DNA from: Lentilactobacillus senioris DSM 24302 = JCM 17472
GTDB taxonomy: Bacteria; Bacillota; Bacilli; Lactobacillales; Lactobacillaceae
Assembly: GCF_001436555.1 (NCBI RefSeq)
Contig: NZ_AYZR01000004.1
Coordinates: 1-64,000, forward strand
Direction: 5' to 3'
Length of the DNA: 64,000 nucleotides
Both the position numbers and the translations under genes were made by a program. The notes beneath the pieces are model-generated. The model searched no databases. It had not been told where the DNA came from and worked only from the letters and a program-made list of their open reading frames with translations. Of this stretch, positions 27,972 through 35,200 are shown piece after piece; the first letter of the stretch is position 1; each line of letters starts with the position of its first letter.

Positions 27972-27985
27972 TACAAGCGCTTTCA
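27972..27985. promoter_or_regulatory. cre-like site near the ara operon start
   Basis: TACAAGCGCTTTCA matches 12 of 14 positions of the CcpA cre consensus (TGWAANCGNTNWCA, read on the minus strand). It lies 35 bases before the transporter ATG. Further weaker cre-like cores lie at 28025-28037 and 28127-28153. Carbon catabolite repression of arabinose genes is established in the group. Confidence 0.6.
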
Positions 27986-28055
27986 TGTTAATGAATAAAA
28001 AATAGCTGAAACAAAATTCTCGTATGAAGCGGTTTCAACTTATCAACAAATGTAG

Positions 28056-28085
28056 TCTATAATATTTATACGGATAAATCAACAA
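28056..28085 (-). promoter_or_regulatory. ara operon promoter with AraR-like operator
   Basis: On the minus strand TTGTTG (28080-28085) and TATAGA (28056-28061) are 18 bases apart. The palindrome ATTTATACGGATAAAT (28064-28079) fills the spacer. It matches 13 of 16 positions of the Bacillus AraR box ATTTGTACGTACAAAT. A weaker ATACGTA-centred half-palindrome follows at 28094-28109. Binding there would block polymerase. Confidence 0.72.
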
Positions 28086-28260
28086 TGGTTTTTATTCATA
28101 CGTACTTTTTTTGTGAAATGATTACCTTGAATCGCTTTCATAAAGCGGTTTCTAGTTGTGAATGTTGCTTAAAAATTTATTTTATTTATTTGTTTTTGAG
28201 TCGATTTTAAATTGATTTTTGAGTTTTATTTTAATTTTCTTAATTTACCCCTAGATTTAA

Positions 28261-28289
28261 TTGACTTATACGTATCAATCTTTTACGAT
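28261..28289 (+). promoter_or_regulatory. Epimerase promoter with AraR-like operator
   Basis: TTGACT (28261-28266) and TACGAT (28284-28289) are exactly 17 bases apart. ACTTATACGTATCAAT (28264-28279, 12 of 16 AraR-box matches) overlaps the -35 and spacer. The remaining bases 28154-28260 are AT-rich with no recognisable element. Confidence 0.72.
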
Positions 28290-28292
28290 GAA

Positions 28293-28306
28293 TGAAAACG
28301 ATTACC
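28293..28306 (+). promoter_or_regulatory. cre site before the epimerase gene
   Basis: TGAAAACGATTACC matches 13 of 14 cre positions. It lies immediately after the -10 box, where CcpA would act as a roadblock or repressor. Confidence 0.65.
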
Positions 28307-28331
28307 GATAAAATCATTAGGAGGAATCAAT

Positions 28332-29390
28332 ATGTCAACCAATTCAATTAAAGCTTCTTCTACTTTTTTTGATCGTTTTAACAACCAAGACATTGTTAAA
28401 TTTTCACTAACTAACCAAAATAACGTAACTGTTTCTGCTATTAGCCTTGGTGCCACCCTATATGAATTCTCAATTCCTACAAATACTGGCCGTACTAATT
28501 TAGTCCTAAACTATCCTAATTCAGGGGATTACTTGGCTAATCCGTTTTATGTATCAATGGGGATCGGCCGGACAGGTGGTCGCATCAAGGACGGACAATT
28601 ACCATTGAATGGCCAAACTTATCAATTACAAACTAACGAAGGTACTACCACATTGCATGGCGGCCCTAATGGTTTTAATACTCAGGTTTGGGATGGTGAA
28701 ATTGTTGAAGAAGATGGCGAACCTACCATTCAATTCCATCACACTCAACTAAGCTCAGAAGATGGATTTCCAGGAGATATAGACGTCACGATCATTTACC
28801 GTTTAACTAATGACAACACCCTAAAATTAACTTTTGAAGCTACTGCTTTAAACGAAGATACGGTTTTCAACCCTACCTACCATACTTACTTTAATCTTGG
28901 GGATAACGACACCATTTTGAAGCATAATTTGCAAGTAAATGCTGAACAACATCTTGAATTCGATGATAAGAAATTACCTACTGGAAACTTCTTATCAGTA
29001 GAAAATACTCCATTTGACTTTAGACAAACTACCAGCCTAGGAAATGCTATACAAAATATGCAAAATACCCCAGAAAAAGGGTTTGATGATATTTTTAAAA
29101 TCAATGATGATGCAATTAATAACACCATAGCTACCTTGCAAGATCCAGAAACTAATCGTAGTGTAAGTATTACTTCCGATCGAAATGGTTTAGTCGTTTT
29201 CACAGCTAATTCATTTACCAAAGAAGACATGAACTTTAGCCGTACTAACGGCATCGGAATTCCATACGAAGGTGTCGCGTTAGAAGCTCAAAACCTTCCA
29301 GATGCTACCCGTTTCGATAATTTTGGCGATATTATTATTAAAGCCGGTGAAACCAAAGTTCATGAAATTGATTATCATGTTGAATTTTAA
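28332..29390 (+). CDS. Aldose 1-epimerase (mutarotase)
   Basis: 352 residues with the galactose-mutarotase fold. Catalytic-type residues are visible: His in TLHGGPNGFNTQVWDG, His in NPTYHTYFNLG and Glu in GVALEAQNLPDA. It interconverts alpha and beta anomers of aldoses; the divergent ara operon and shared AraR-like operators suggest arabinose as a physiological substrate. GGAGG lies 8 bases upstream of the ATG. Confidence 0.93.
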   Translation: MSTNSIKASSTFFDRFNNQDIVKFSLTNQNNVTVSAISLGATLYEFSIPTNTGRTNLVLNYPNSGDYLANPFYVSMGIGRTGGRIKDGQLPLNGQTYQLQTNEGTTTLHGGPNGFNTQVWDGEIVEEDGEPTIQFHHTQLSSEDGFPGDIDVTIIYRLTNDNTLKLTFEATALNEDTVFNPTYHTYFNLGDNDTILKHNLQVNAEQHLEFDDKKLPTGNFLSVENTPFDFRQTTSLGNAIQNMQNTPEKGFDDIFKINDDAINNTIATLQDPETNRSVSITSDRNGLVVFTANSFTKEDMNFSRTNGIGIPYEGVALEAQNLPDATRFDNFGDIIIKAGETKVHEIDYHVEF

Positions 29391-29396
29391 TCAAAT

Positions 29397-29427
29397 AAAA
29401 AAACACAGCTTCCGCTGTGTTTTTTTA
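29397..29427. terminator. Bidirectional intrinsic terminator
   Basis: AACACAGC-TTCC-GCTGTGTT stem flanked by A and T runs, between the convergent epimerase and O-acetyltransferase genes. Confidence 0.9.
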
Positions 29428-30015
29428 TTGTCTAATTTCATTCGGATCCAATTCCCTAATCACTCTCGCCGGATTACCAGCAATCACGAGATTATCGCCA
29501 AAAGATTTAGTAACCACCGAACCAGCTCCCACAATCACGTTATTACCTAAGGTGACTCCCGGAGTAATGATCGCACCTCCACCGATCCAACAATTGTCTC
29601 CGATGTTAATACTTGCGCCAGTTCCTATCCAGTGAGTTCGCCGTTCAATATCAAACGGATGACTGGCAGAATACATTTGTACTCGAGGAGCTAATAAAGC
29701 ATTCTTACCAATATTAATCGGACAGGTATCTAATAAAATACAGTTCCAATTAGCAAAAAAGTTTTCTCCCACGTGGATGTTATAACCATAATCACAACTA
29801 AAATCTGGGCGTACTTCGATCTTTTCTCCCGTCGAACCAAATAATTCCTTAGCAATTCGGGCATTGCTTTCTAAATCGGTTAAAGTTGTCGTATTGAGTT
29901 TCTTAAATAGTCGTTGAGCTCGAATGCGATCGGCCACCAACTCTGGATCTTGTACGTTATAAGGTTCTTCAGCAATCATTTTTTCTCGTTCGCTTCTAGT
30001 ATCTTTTATTACCAT
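29425..30015 (-). CDS. Sugar O-acetyltransferase (maltose/galactoside type, hexapeptide repeat)
   Basis: 196 residues. The N-terminal helix region (SEREKMIAEEPYNVQDPEL) and left-handed beta-helix repeats (IGDNCWIGGGAIITPGVTLGNNVIVGAGSVVTK) match the Maa/LacA family. The catalytic histidine is in SASHPF. It transfers acetyl from CoA to sugars, probably detoxifying non-metabolised ones. AGGAG precedes the start. Its promoter carries a full cre match and an AraR-like palindrome, so it is likely a member of the arabinose/pentose regulon. Confidence 0.92.
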   Translation of the reverse strand: MVIKDTRSEREKMIAEEPYNVQDPELVADRIRAQRLFKKLNTTTLTDLESNARIAKELFGSTGEKIEVRPDFSCDYGYNIHVGENFFANWNCILLDTCPINIGKNALLAPRVQMYSASHPFDIERRTHWIGTGASINIGDNCWIGGGAIITPGVTLGNNVIVGAGSVVTKSFGDNLVIAGNPARVIRELDPNEIRQ

Positions 30016-30030
30016 ATTTCTGCTCCTTAA

Positions 30031-30079
30031 TATTTGTCCGGATAAATATGATTGTAAACGATAACATTTGTCCGGGCAA
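30031..30079 (-). promoter_or_regulatory. O-acetyltransferase promoter with cre and AraR-like operator
   Basis: On the minus strand TTGCCC (30074-30079) and TACAAT (30051-30056) are 17 bases apart. TGTAAACGATAACA (30053-30066) fits all 14 cre positions and overlaps the -10 and spacer. TATTTGTCCGGATAAATA (30031-30048) is a near-perfect palindrome just downstream. Its inner 16 bases match 13 of 16 AraR-box positions. A related half-site ATTTGTCCGGGCAA lies at 30066-30079. Confidence 0.75.
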
Positions 30080-30092
30080 CATTTTTAGACAC

Positions 30093-30119
30093 AAAAAAAG
30101 CGGAAGCTTCTGCTTCCGC
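30093..30119 (-). terminator. Terminator of the candidate ncRNA
   Basis: On the minus strand GCGGAAGC-AGAA-GCTTCCGC is followed by seven T's. It is oriented with the ncRNA promoter and lies upstream of the acetyltransferase promoter. Confidence 0.9.
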
Positions 30120-30346
30120 CAAATTGGCGTATCGGTCGGGGTGGACCTTATTAAAGAACCAATTTTGAAAGATGAGTTAATGAAGACGCCTGGTTTCCCT
30201 ACTTAAAAAGCGAAAATGAACATTACGTTTTCTCTGCCCATTTACCTAACAAACCATCAATAGCGCCCTGCTGTTTAGTCGTCTAGTTCGCTGACATAGA
30301 ACCACCGCTTTGGTGTAATCAACTAAATAACAGCTCCTCATCTTTC
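30093..30346 (-). ncRNA. Candidate structured non-coding RNA
   Basis: No ORF fits here. On the minus strand, a promoter (30353-30382) predicts initiation at about 30346. There the RNA would begin GAAAGATGAG and pair with CTCATCTTTC (30167-30176), a perfect 10-bp end-closing stem bounding ~180 nt. Inside, GCTGTT..TTAGT pairs with ACTAAACAGC, and CACC/GGTG and GTTC/GAAC make smaller hairpins. After ~50 more bases, including an AATTGG/CCAATT stem, a strong terminator ends it. I could not match it to tmRNA, RNase P, SRP, T-box or common riboswitches. A 6S-like or new small RNA is possible. Confidence 0.6.
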
Positions 30347-30352
30347 ATAATC

Positions 30353-30382
30353 ATTATAGGGCTTATCTCATTAGAAGATCAA
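30353..30382 (-). promoter_or_regulatory. Promoter of the candidate ncRNA
   Basis: On the minus strand TTGATC (30377-30382) and a consensus TATAAT (30353-30358) are 18 bases apart. The predicted start falls on the first base of the closing stem. Confidence 0.7.
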
Positions 30383-30396
30383 TTATCTTGCTTTGC

Positions 30397-31857
30397 TTAC
30401 AAGATTGGTGACAGCAAGCGACTAAAAGTCTGCTTAAATTTCAGCCAAGTAGACTGCTGATCAAACATTTCTGGCGTTTGGAGCTCACTGACACCAATAT
30501 CATTTTGATAAATATTCGTCAGTTCCATTGCCAATTTTTCATCATACAAGAAAGCATTGATTTCAAAATTCAATTTAAAACTACGATAATCCAAATTAGC
30601 TGAACCTACAGAAGCAATTTCGCCATCGATTACCATCGTTTTAGCATGTAAAAAGCCATTTTGGTAATAATAAATTTTAACTCCCTCTTCAGATAGCTGG
30701 CGAGCGTAATATTGCGTTGCTCGATACACAAACGCATGATCTGGCATACAAGGCAGCATAATCCTAACGTCCACTCCTGATTTTGCTGCTATTCGCAGCG
30801 CATCTAAGACGCTATCGTCTGGGATTAAGTATGGGGTTTGGATCCAACAGTATTGCTTAGCTTTGAGAATCATTTTAATATAGCCCATCTTAATCTGCTG
30901 CATTTCGGAATTAGGTCCACTAGAAACAATTTGCATATCGACTAATCCCTTAGTAGTCGTAACTGGAAAGTATTTAGGATCCACTTGATCCTCATTGATT
31001 TGATCATGCGGACTAGTAGCATTCCAATCTAAGATAAATCGAGACTGTAGTCCAAACACTCCAGAACCAATAATTCGTAGATGAGTATCACGCCAATTAC
31101 CAAACTTTTTCTTCCGCCCCAAATACTGGTCACCAATATTGTAACCGCCAATATAACCAATCATTCCATCGATCACCACAATTTTTCTATGGTCCCGAAA
31201 GTTTAACCGAAAATCCAAGATAGCAGAGTGGGTATTCAAAAATGGATAGGCATAGCCGCCAGCCTTCCGTAGCGGTTCAAAGAACTTACGGGTTGTTCCT
31301 AAAGAACCCCAAGAATCGTAAATCACCCGTACTTCTAGTCCTTCTTGCGCTTTTTTAACCAATAAATCTAAAATTAAGTTGCCAATTTGATCGTTGTAGA
31401 ACGTATAAAATTCAATATGGATACTCTTTTTAGCTGCTTCAATATCTTCAATTAAACGGTGGAACAAGTCAGTTCCCTTAGTAAACACCTTAACTTTATT
31501 TTTCCGAGCCAAAAATGCGGCATCGGTTTCCTTAAACATTTGAACCACGGTGTGGTTTTTTTCCGCCACCAAATCGGCAGGGGTGGGATCTTGATTTCCC
31601 GCCTGCTTACGCTGTTCATTCAGGCGATCATTGATTTGCATTTGCACATGGTTATGTAATCTAAATAATCTATTCTGGGGTAATTGCCGCCCCACAAAGG
31701 CGTAGGCAATGAAGCCCACGATTGGCAAGAAAATTAGTACCAATAGCCAAGCCCAAATAGCTGCAATATCCCGTTTTTCTTTAAAAACAGTGATAATGGC
31801 TAAAACAGCATTGACCACTACAATTACATTAAAAACTGCCTGCCAGTCAATTGACAT
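30397..31857 (-). CDS. cls: Cardiolipin synthase
   Basis: 486 residues, the family length. Two N-terminal membrane helices (about 7-26 and 33-55) are followed by two phospholipase-D domains. HKD motif 1 is His223-Lys225-Asp230 (DHRKIVVID) with GGYN; motif 2 is His404-Lys406-Asp411 (HAKTMVID) with GSAN. It condenses phosphatidylglycerol into cardiolipin in the membrane. AAGGAG-type site before the ATG. It is monocistronic. Confidence 0.95.
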   Translation of the reverse strand: MSIDWQAVFNVIVVVNAVLAIITVFKEKRDIAAIWAWLLVLIFLPIVGFIAYAFVGRQLPQNRLFRLHNHVQMQINDRLNEQRKQAGNQDPTPADLVAEKNHTVVQMFKETDAAFLARKNKVKVFTKGTDLFHRLIEDIEAAKKSIHIEFYTFYNDQIGNLILDLLVKKAQEGLEVRVIYDSWGSLGTTRKFFEPLRKAGGYAYPFLNTHSAILDFRLNFRDHRKIVVIDGMIGYIGGYNIGDQYLGRKKKFGNWRDTHLRIIGSGVFGLQSRFILDWNATSPHDQINEDQVDPKYFPVTTTKGLVDMQIVSSGPNSEMQQIKMGYIKMILKAKQYCWIQTPYLIPDDSVLDALRIAAKSGVDVRIMLPCMPDHAFVYRATQYYARQLSEEGVKIYYYQNGFLHAKTMVIDGEIASVGSANLDYRSFKLNFEINAFLYDEKLAMELTNIYQNDIGVSELQTPEMFDQQSTWLKFKQTFSRLLSPIL

Positions 31858-31941
31858 AATCGACTCCTTTCTATATCTTGATCAATAATATTATTAATAT
31901 AACTCAAATTACACCTTGATACTAGAAAGAAGTTGGAAAAA

Positions 31942-32091
31942 ATGTGGCCTAAAATTGTCTTATTTGCGGGAGTTCACGGAATTCATTCTGTCCATATTCT
32001 CCATGAACTTTTCAAAAATCAACCAATGATTGGTACCGCCGTCATTGTCGCTATTATTTTGTATTTGATTTATAGAGCCCTCAATCGTTAA
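31942..32091 (+). CDS. Small membrane protein (49 aa)
   Basis: A short ORF of 49 codons: a hydrophilic, histidine-rich start (GVHGIHSVHILHELF) and one C-terminal membrane helix (about residues 30-46) ending in basic YRALNR. A GAAGTTGGA element lies upstream of the ATG at a plausible distance. It lies between cls and the baeRF-like gene on the plus strand. Function unknown; the call rests on coding-like composition and topology. Confidence 0.5.
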   Translation: MWPKIVLFAGVHGIHSVHILHELFKNQPMIGTAVIVAIILYLIYRALNR

Positions 32092-32159
32092 AACCCCATT
32101 TTAAAATCATCCGTGATAAGATGAACTTAATCACAAAAGTTAATTTGGAGGGATCAATT

Positions 32160-33326
32160 ATGGCTATTAATGCAGATATCAAAAACTTACTAACGGTTTC
32201 AGCTCACAAAGGACCTATCGTAACAATCGTGCTTCCTTTAAATCCTAAAGCGGACAATTCCGTAGAAGACAAAACTCAACTCAATAGTTTGATTGCCCAA
32301 GCCAAAAAAGCATACCTATCAAAATACTTAAGCAAATTCTGGCCTGACTATGAAGCTCAATTAAACCAATTACTCCAAACCGAAACCTTAGGCAACGACG
32401 TTTCTCAAGGTTTAGCTATCTATGTTACCGCAGATCAAATCAACATGTTCCGGCTTAACTACCCAGCTAAGCCAGCCTTTGCAGTGGGTGACACTATGCA
32501 AGTCTTACCATTACTAAAAGATTTCCAATTCCCACTCGCATACAATTTAGTTGTTTTGCGGAAGAACTCATTTCATCTCTTCCAAATCCAAAATAGGGTA
32601 ATCGAAGAACCAGAAGTTACCGCTGATACTCCTTCTACTCTAACAGACGCCTTAGGAGATTACATCCCTGCTGATGATCAACAATTAAAATCTGCTGGTC
32701 ACGGCCGTGGTCATGGTGCCACTTTCAAACGTGGTTATGATCCTAAAGAAGAATCTGATAGAAGTGATCAACTTCGCTACTTCCAAGCAGTTGATGAATA
32801 TGTAATCAAGAACTTTACTAACAAGGATCATTTGCCAGTTGTCTTGGCCGCCGAACCTGCCGTCCAAGGCGAATTCAGAAAAATCACTAAGAACAAGATG
32901 CTTTCTGATGTTCGCTTCGAAAAGATCCCTAGTCTAAAGACTTCACACGAAGAATTGCTAGACATGGTGCGCAACGTTAACGCTCAATACAACCATTTGA
33001 CGGTCTTGGAATTGGCTGATCGATTCGACAACGCTACGGGCGCTAAGAAGACCCTTACCGATATCAATAAAATTGCGGAAGCTGCAATGTCCGGTTCAGT
33101 GGCTACCCTCTTTATTAAAGATGGTGCTTACGTTGCTGAAAAAGACGTTAGCCACGTTCAATTTGATAGCCAAGACACTACCGGTCATCCAAGTAACTTG
33201 CTAAACGATTTGGCTATCACCACTACTGGTTTCAATGGCGATGTTTACGTCCTACCAGAAGAAGAAATGCCAGTTCAAGCAGATTACGCTGCCGTTTTAC
33301 GTTTCCCAACAACGGAAGTTAAGTAA
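32160..33326 (+). CDS. baeRF-like protein (bacterial archaeo-eukaryotic release factor family)
   Basis: 388 residues from ATG 32160, which has GGAGGG (32147-32152) 7 bases upstream. The layout (N-terminal domain with LLPLLKDFQFPLAYNLVVLRKNSFHLFQ, a charged HGRGHGATFKRGYDPKEESDRSDQLRYFQAVDEYV linker, and C-terminal ATLFIKDGAYV) resembles the baeRF families, eRF1-like proteins proposed to act at stressed ribosomes. The biochemical role is not established. The linker is rich in Gly and His. The stop codon is followed at once by the structured repeat array, whose first bases overlap the stop context. Confidence 0.72.
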   Translation: MAINADIKNLLTVSAHKGPIVTIVLPLNPKADNSVEDKTQLNSLIAQAKKAYLSKYLSKFWPDYEAQLNQLLQTETLGNDVSQGLAIYVTADQINMFRLNYPAKPAFAVGDTMQVLPLLKDFQFPLAYNLVVLRKNSFHLFQIQNRVIEEPEVTADTPSTLTDALGDYIPADDQQLKSAGHGRGHGATFKRGYDPKEESDRSDQLRYFQAVDEYVIKNFTNKDHLPVVLAAEPAVQGEFRKITKNKMLSDVRFEKIPSLKTSHEELLDMVRNVNAQYNHLTVLELADRFDNATGAKKTLTDINKIAEAAMSGSVATLFIKDGAYVAEKDVSHVQFDSQDTTGHPSNLLNDLAITTTGFNGDVYVLPEEEMPVQADYAAVLRFPTTEVK

Positions 33327-33436
33327 AGCGCTGAGGGACTCGGTAACTAACGAGTTTCTAACCTAAAAATAACGGGCAGTTCGGCATAAGCCGCTGCCCG
33401 TTATTTTGTAGTTAGGTGAGTCCCGAAGCCGTTTTA
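33327..33436 (+). repeat. Structured repeat unit 1
   Basis: It begins AGCGCTGAG right after the TAA stop and ends GAAGCCGTTTTA. It can fold on itself: GGGACTC (33335-33341) with GAGTCCC (33418-33424), CTAAC with GTTAG, and a perfect 12-bp inner stem AATAACGGGCAG (33368-33379) with 33394-33405 around the core TTCGGC..GCCG. About 45 of its first 50 bases recur in the unit at 49337. Confidence 0.85.
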
Positions 33437-33443
33437 GAATAGA

Positions 33444-33568
33444 GTTCTGAGCAAAGCGGTTAAACAGCGAGCATAGTGCTAATTAATTTAGATAGTTCGA
33501 TTCGAACTTTGAATCGCTATTGAATTAATTGAGCTAGGCGGAACTGTTCGCTTTGAGAGGCCGATTTA
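33444..33568 (+). repeat. Structured repeat unit 2
   Basis: It begins GTTCTGAG and ends in a variant GGCCGATTTA. The core ATAGTTCGATTC (from 33492) pairs with GAATCGCTAT (to 33520) with the constant TT bulge; TTAATT/AATTAA extends the stem. Its flanks match the unit behind araA on the other strand. Confidence 0.82.
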
Positions 33569-33574
33569 GGATAA

Positions 33575-33699
33575 AGTGCTGAACCTCACGGGTGCTTTCG
33601 AGTACCAATAGAAAAATGCTGAATAGTTCGATTTGTTTTTTGAATCGCTATTTGGCATTTTTTGTTGGACGGAAAAAGCAGTGAGGTGAAGCCGTTTTA
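33575..33699 (+). repeat. Structured repeat unit 3
   Basis: It begins AGTGCTGA and ends GAAGCCGTTTTA. CCTCAC (33584-33589) pairs with GTGAGG (33681-33686), AAAAATGC with GCATTTTT, and the core is ATAGTTCG (33623-33630) with CGCTAT (33646-33651). Its first half is nearly the same as the truncated unit at 49461. Confidence 0.83.
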
Positions 33700-33703
33700 G
33701 TAG

Positions 33704-33829
33704 AGTGCTGAGACCAACACGGTTTATTTCTGAGCACTAAGAAAATAGCAGTCAATAGTTCGGCCTGAAAGGTCGCTATTGACTGCTATTTATTTAAGCG
33801 GAGGAAATAAGTTGGTTGAAGCCGTTTTA
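33704..33829 (+). repeat. Structured repeat unit 4
   Basis: It begins AGTGCTGAG and ends GAAGCCGTTTTA. ACCAAC (33713-33718) pairs with GTTGGT (33811-33816), and a perfect 16-bp stem AAATAGCAGTCAATAG (33743-33758) with 33776-33791 encloses TTCGGCCT..AGGTCG. It is the best-paired unit of the array. Confidence 0.85.
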
Positions 33830-33869
33830 CGGGGTATTGCAAGGAACAGTAACCACCACATTGCCAACC

Positions 33870-33917
33870 AAAAAGTAGGATGGGAGTGCCTAAGGCATCT
33901 CCTATCCTACTTTTTTT
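33870..33917. terminator. Terminator after the repeat array
   Basis: AAAAAGTAGGAT pairs with ATCCTACTTTTT, with an inner TGCC/GGCA stem; the plus strand ends in a run of seven T's. It can end transcripts running through the array and those of the convergent kinase gene. Confidence 0.88.
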
Positions 33918-33919
33918 AA

Positions 33920-35200
33920 TTACTTAAAATTTCTAGGCAGCGTACAAATAAACGCCACCCCTGTTGGTGCCACATCCGTTACGGTAATTTTACCGTGATG
34001 TTGACCAATAATCCAACTAGCAATAGAAAGCCCTAATCCGTTTCCACCAGTATCTTGATTACGAGATTTATCTACCCGGTAAAAACGTTCAAAAATTCGT
34101 TGTTTATCAGCATCAGAAATTGATTCACCCGTATTAGAAACAGTTAATTTCCATGAATTTTTACCGACCGGCTCACTAAAAACATTAATTTGATCACCAG
34201 CTTTAGTGTACTTCAAGGCGTTATCAAGTAAAATAACTAAAACCTGCTTTAGCAAATCCACATCAATTTTAACAAATCCATCCACCGTATTGCCAAAGCT
34301 CAGTTGCTTATCCTGGCTAGCTGCCACTTCTGCATACGGTTCAACCGTTTCTTGCATAAAATCAGAGAGCTCAACTGCTACTGGATCTACTTGTATCCGG
34401 TTGGAATCGGATCTAGCCACCGTCAATAATTCCGACGTTAGACGACTTAGCCGTTTGGTTTCATTTAATGCCTGGTTAATCGGTTCGGTTTCATCAATTA
34501 CCTGTGACTTAGGCTTAGTAAATAAATATTCCAATTTATTTTGAATGATCGTCAACGGGGTCCGAAGTTCATGAGCAGCGTTAGAAACAAATTCCTGCTG
34601 TTTGTTCCATGATCGTAAAATTGGACCCATGAAGTAACTAGACAAGGCGTAACTAATTAAGATCGCAGCCAGCCAAAAGATTACTAAAATAATAATTAAA
34701 AGCTTGTCAAACTCCTTAATAATACTGGTTTGCGTATCAATATTTTCGGCAATCAATACATAGTTTACCTGTTTGGTATTTTGATTTTTGACTTTCATCA
34801 TTACCGTTCGAAAAGAATTGCCGTTAACCTTTTGGGTCATCAGTTGGCCCGTAGTTTTAGGGTCGAACTTAAGTTTTTTTAAGATTACATACCGGTTCCC
34901 CAGCGTAGCAGTATTCAAAATTTTACCAGATTCGCTGTAGATTACAGTATCCGCTTGAAATCGAGTTGGTCCCCCATCGCCCGGATTTAACTGGTCATTA
35001 TTTTGGATACTCTCAGCTGGTCGTAGCAAAACCATTTTTTGCTGATGAACGATGTTTTGATCGATATTAGAATAGACAGAACTTTCGAAGAAGTGACTAA
35101 CTAAAATGCCTAGTAAGCCAAATAAAAAGGCTAAGGCCAAAAATTCAACAACAAAAAACCGGTGTTGTTGCTTTTGGTTAATCTGATTCTCTTCCTTCAT
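33920..35200 (-). CDS. Sensor histidine kinase
   Basis: 426 residues. Two membrane helices (about 18-38 and 167-190) flank an extracellular sensor of ~125 residues. The H-box NAAHELRTPLTII has the phospho-accepting His210, then N-box DNALKYTKAGDQ and G-box GGNGLGLSIA. It overlaps the response-regulator gene by 23 bases, so they form one two-component system. The sensor gives no clue to the signal. It resembles the ArlS/CiaH class in layout. Confidence 0.92.
   Translation of the reverse strand: MKEENQINQKQQHRFFVVEFLALAFLFGLLGILVSHFFESSVYSNIDQNIVHQQKMVLLRPAESIQNNDQLNPGDGGPTRFQADTVIYSESGKILNTATLGNRYVILKKLKFDPKTTGQLMTQKVNGNSFRTVMMKVKNQNTKQVNYVLIAENIDTQTSIIKEFDKLLIIILVIFWLAAILISYALSSYFMGPILRSWNKQQEFVSNAAHELRTPLTIIQNKLEYLFTKPKSQVIDETEPINQALNETKRLSRLTSELLTVARSDSNRIQVDPVAVELSDFMQETVEPYAEVAASQDKQLSFGNTVDGFVKIDVDLLKQVLVILLDNALKYTKAGDQINVFSEPVGKNSWKLTVSNTGESISDADKQRIFERFYRVDKSRNQDTGGNGLGLSIASWIIGQHHGKITVTDVAPTGVAFICTLPRNFK

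Noticed and set aside
30093-30346. tmRNA, RNase P RNA, SRP RNA or T-box
   Set aside because: Missing are the tmRNA ends and tag reading frame, the RNase P GAGGAAAGTCC core, the SRP apical GGAAGCAGCC loop and the T-box GGGTGGNACCGCG. I left it as an unclassified candidate.
33327-33829. CRISPR array
   Set aside because: Units are 110-125 bases, palindromic and divergent, without short identical repeats separated by unique spacers; no cas genes.
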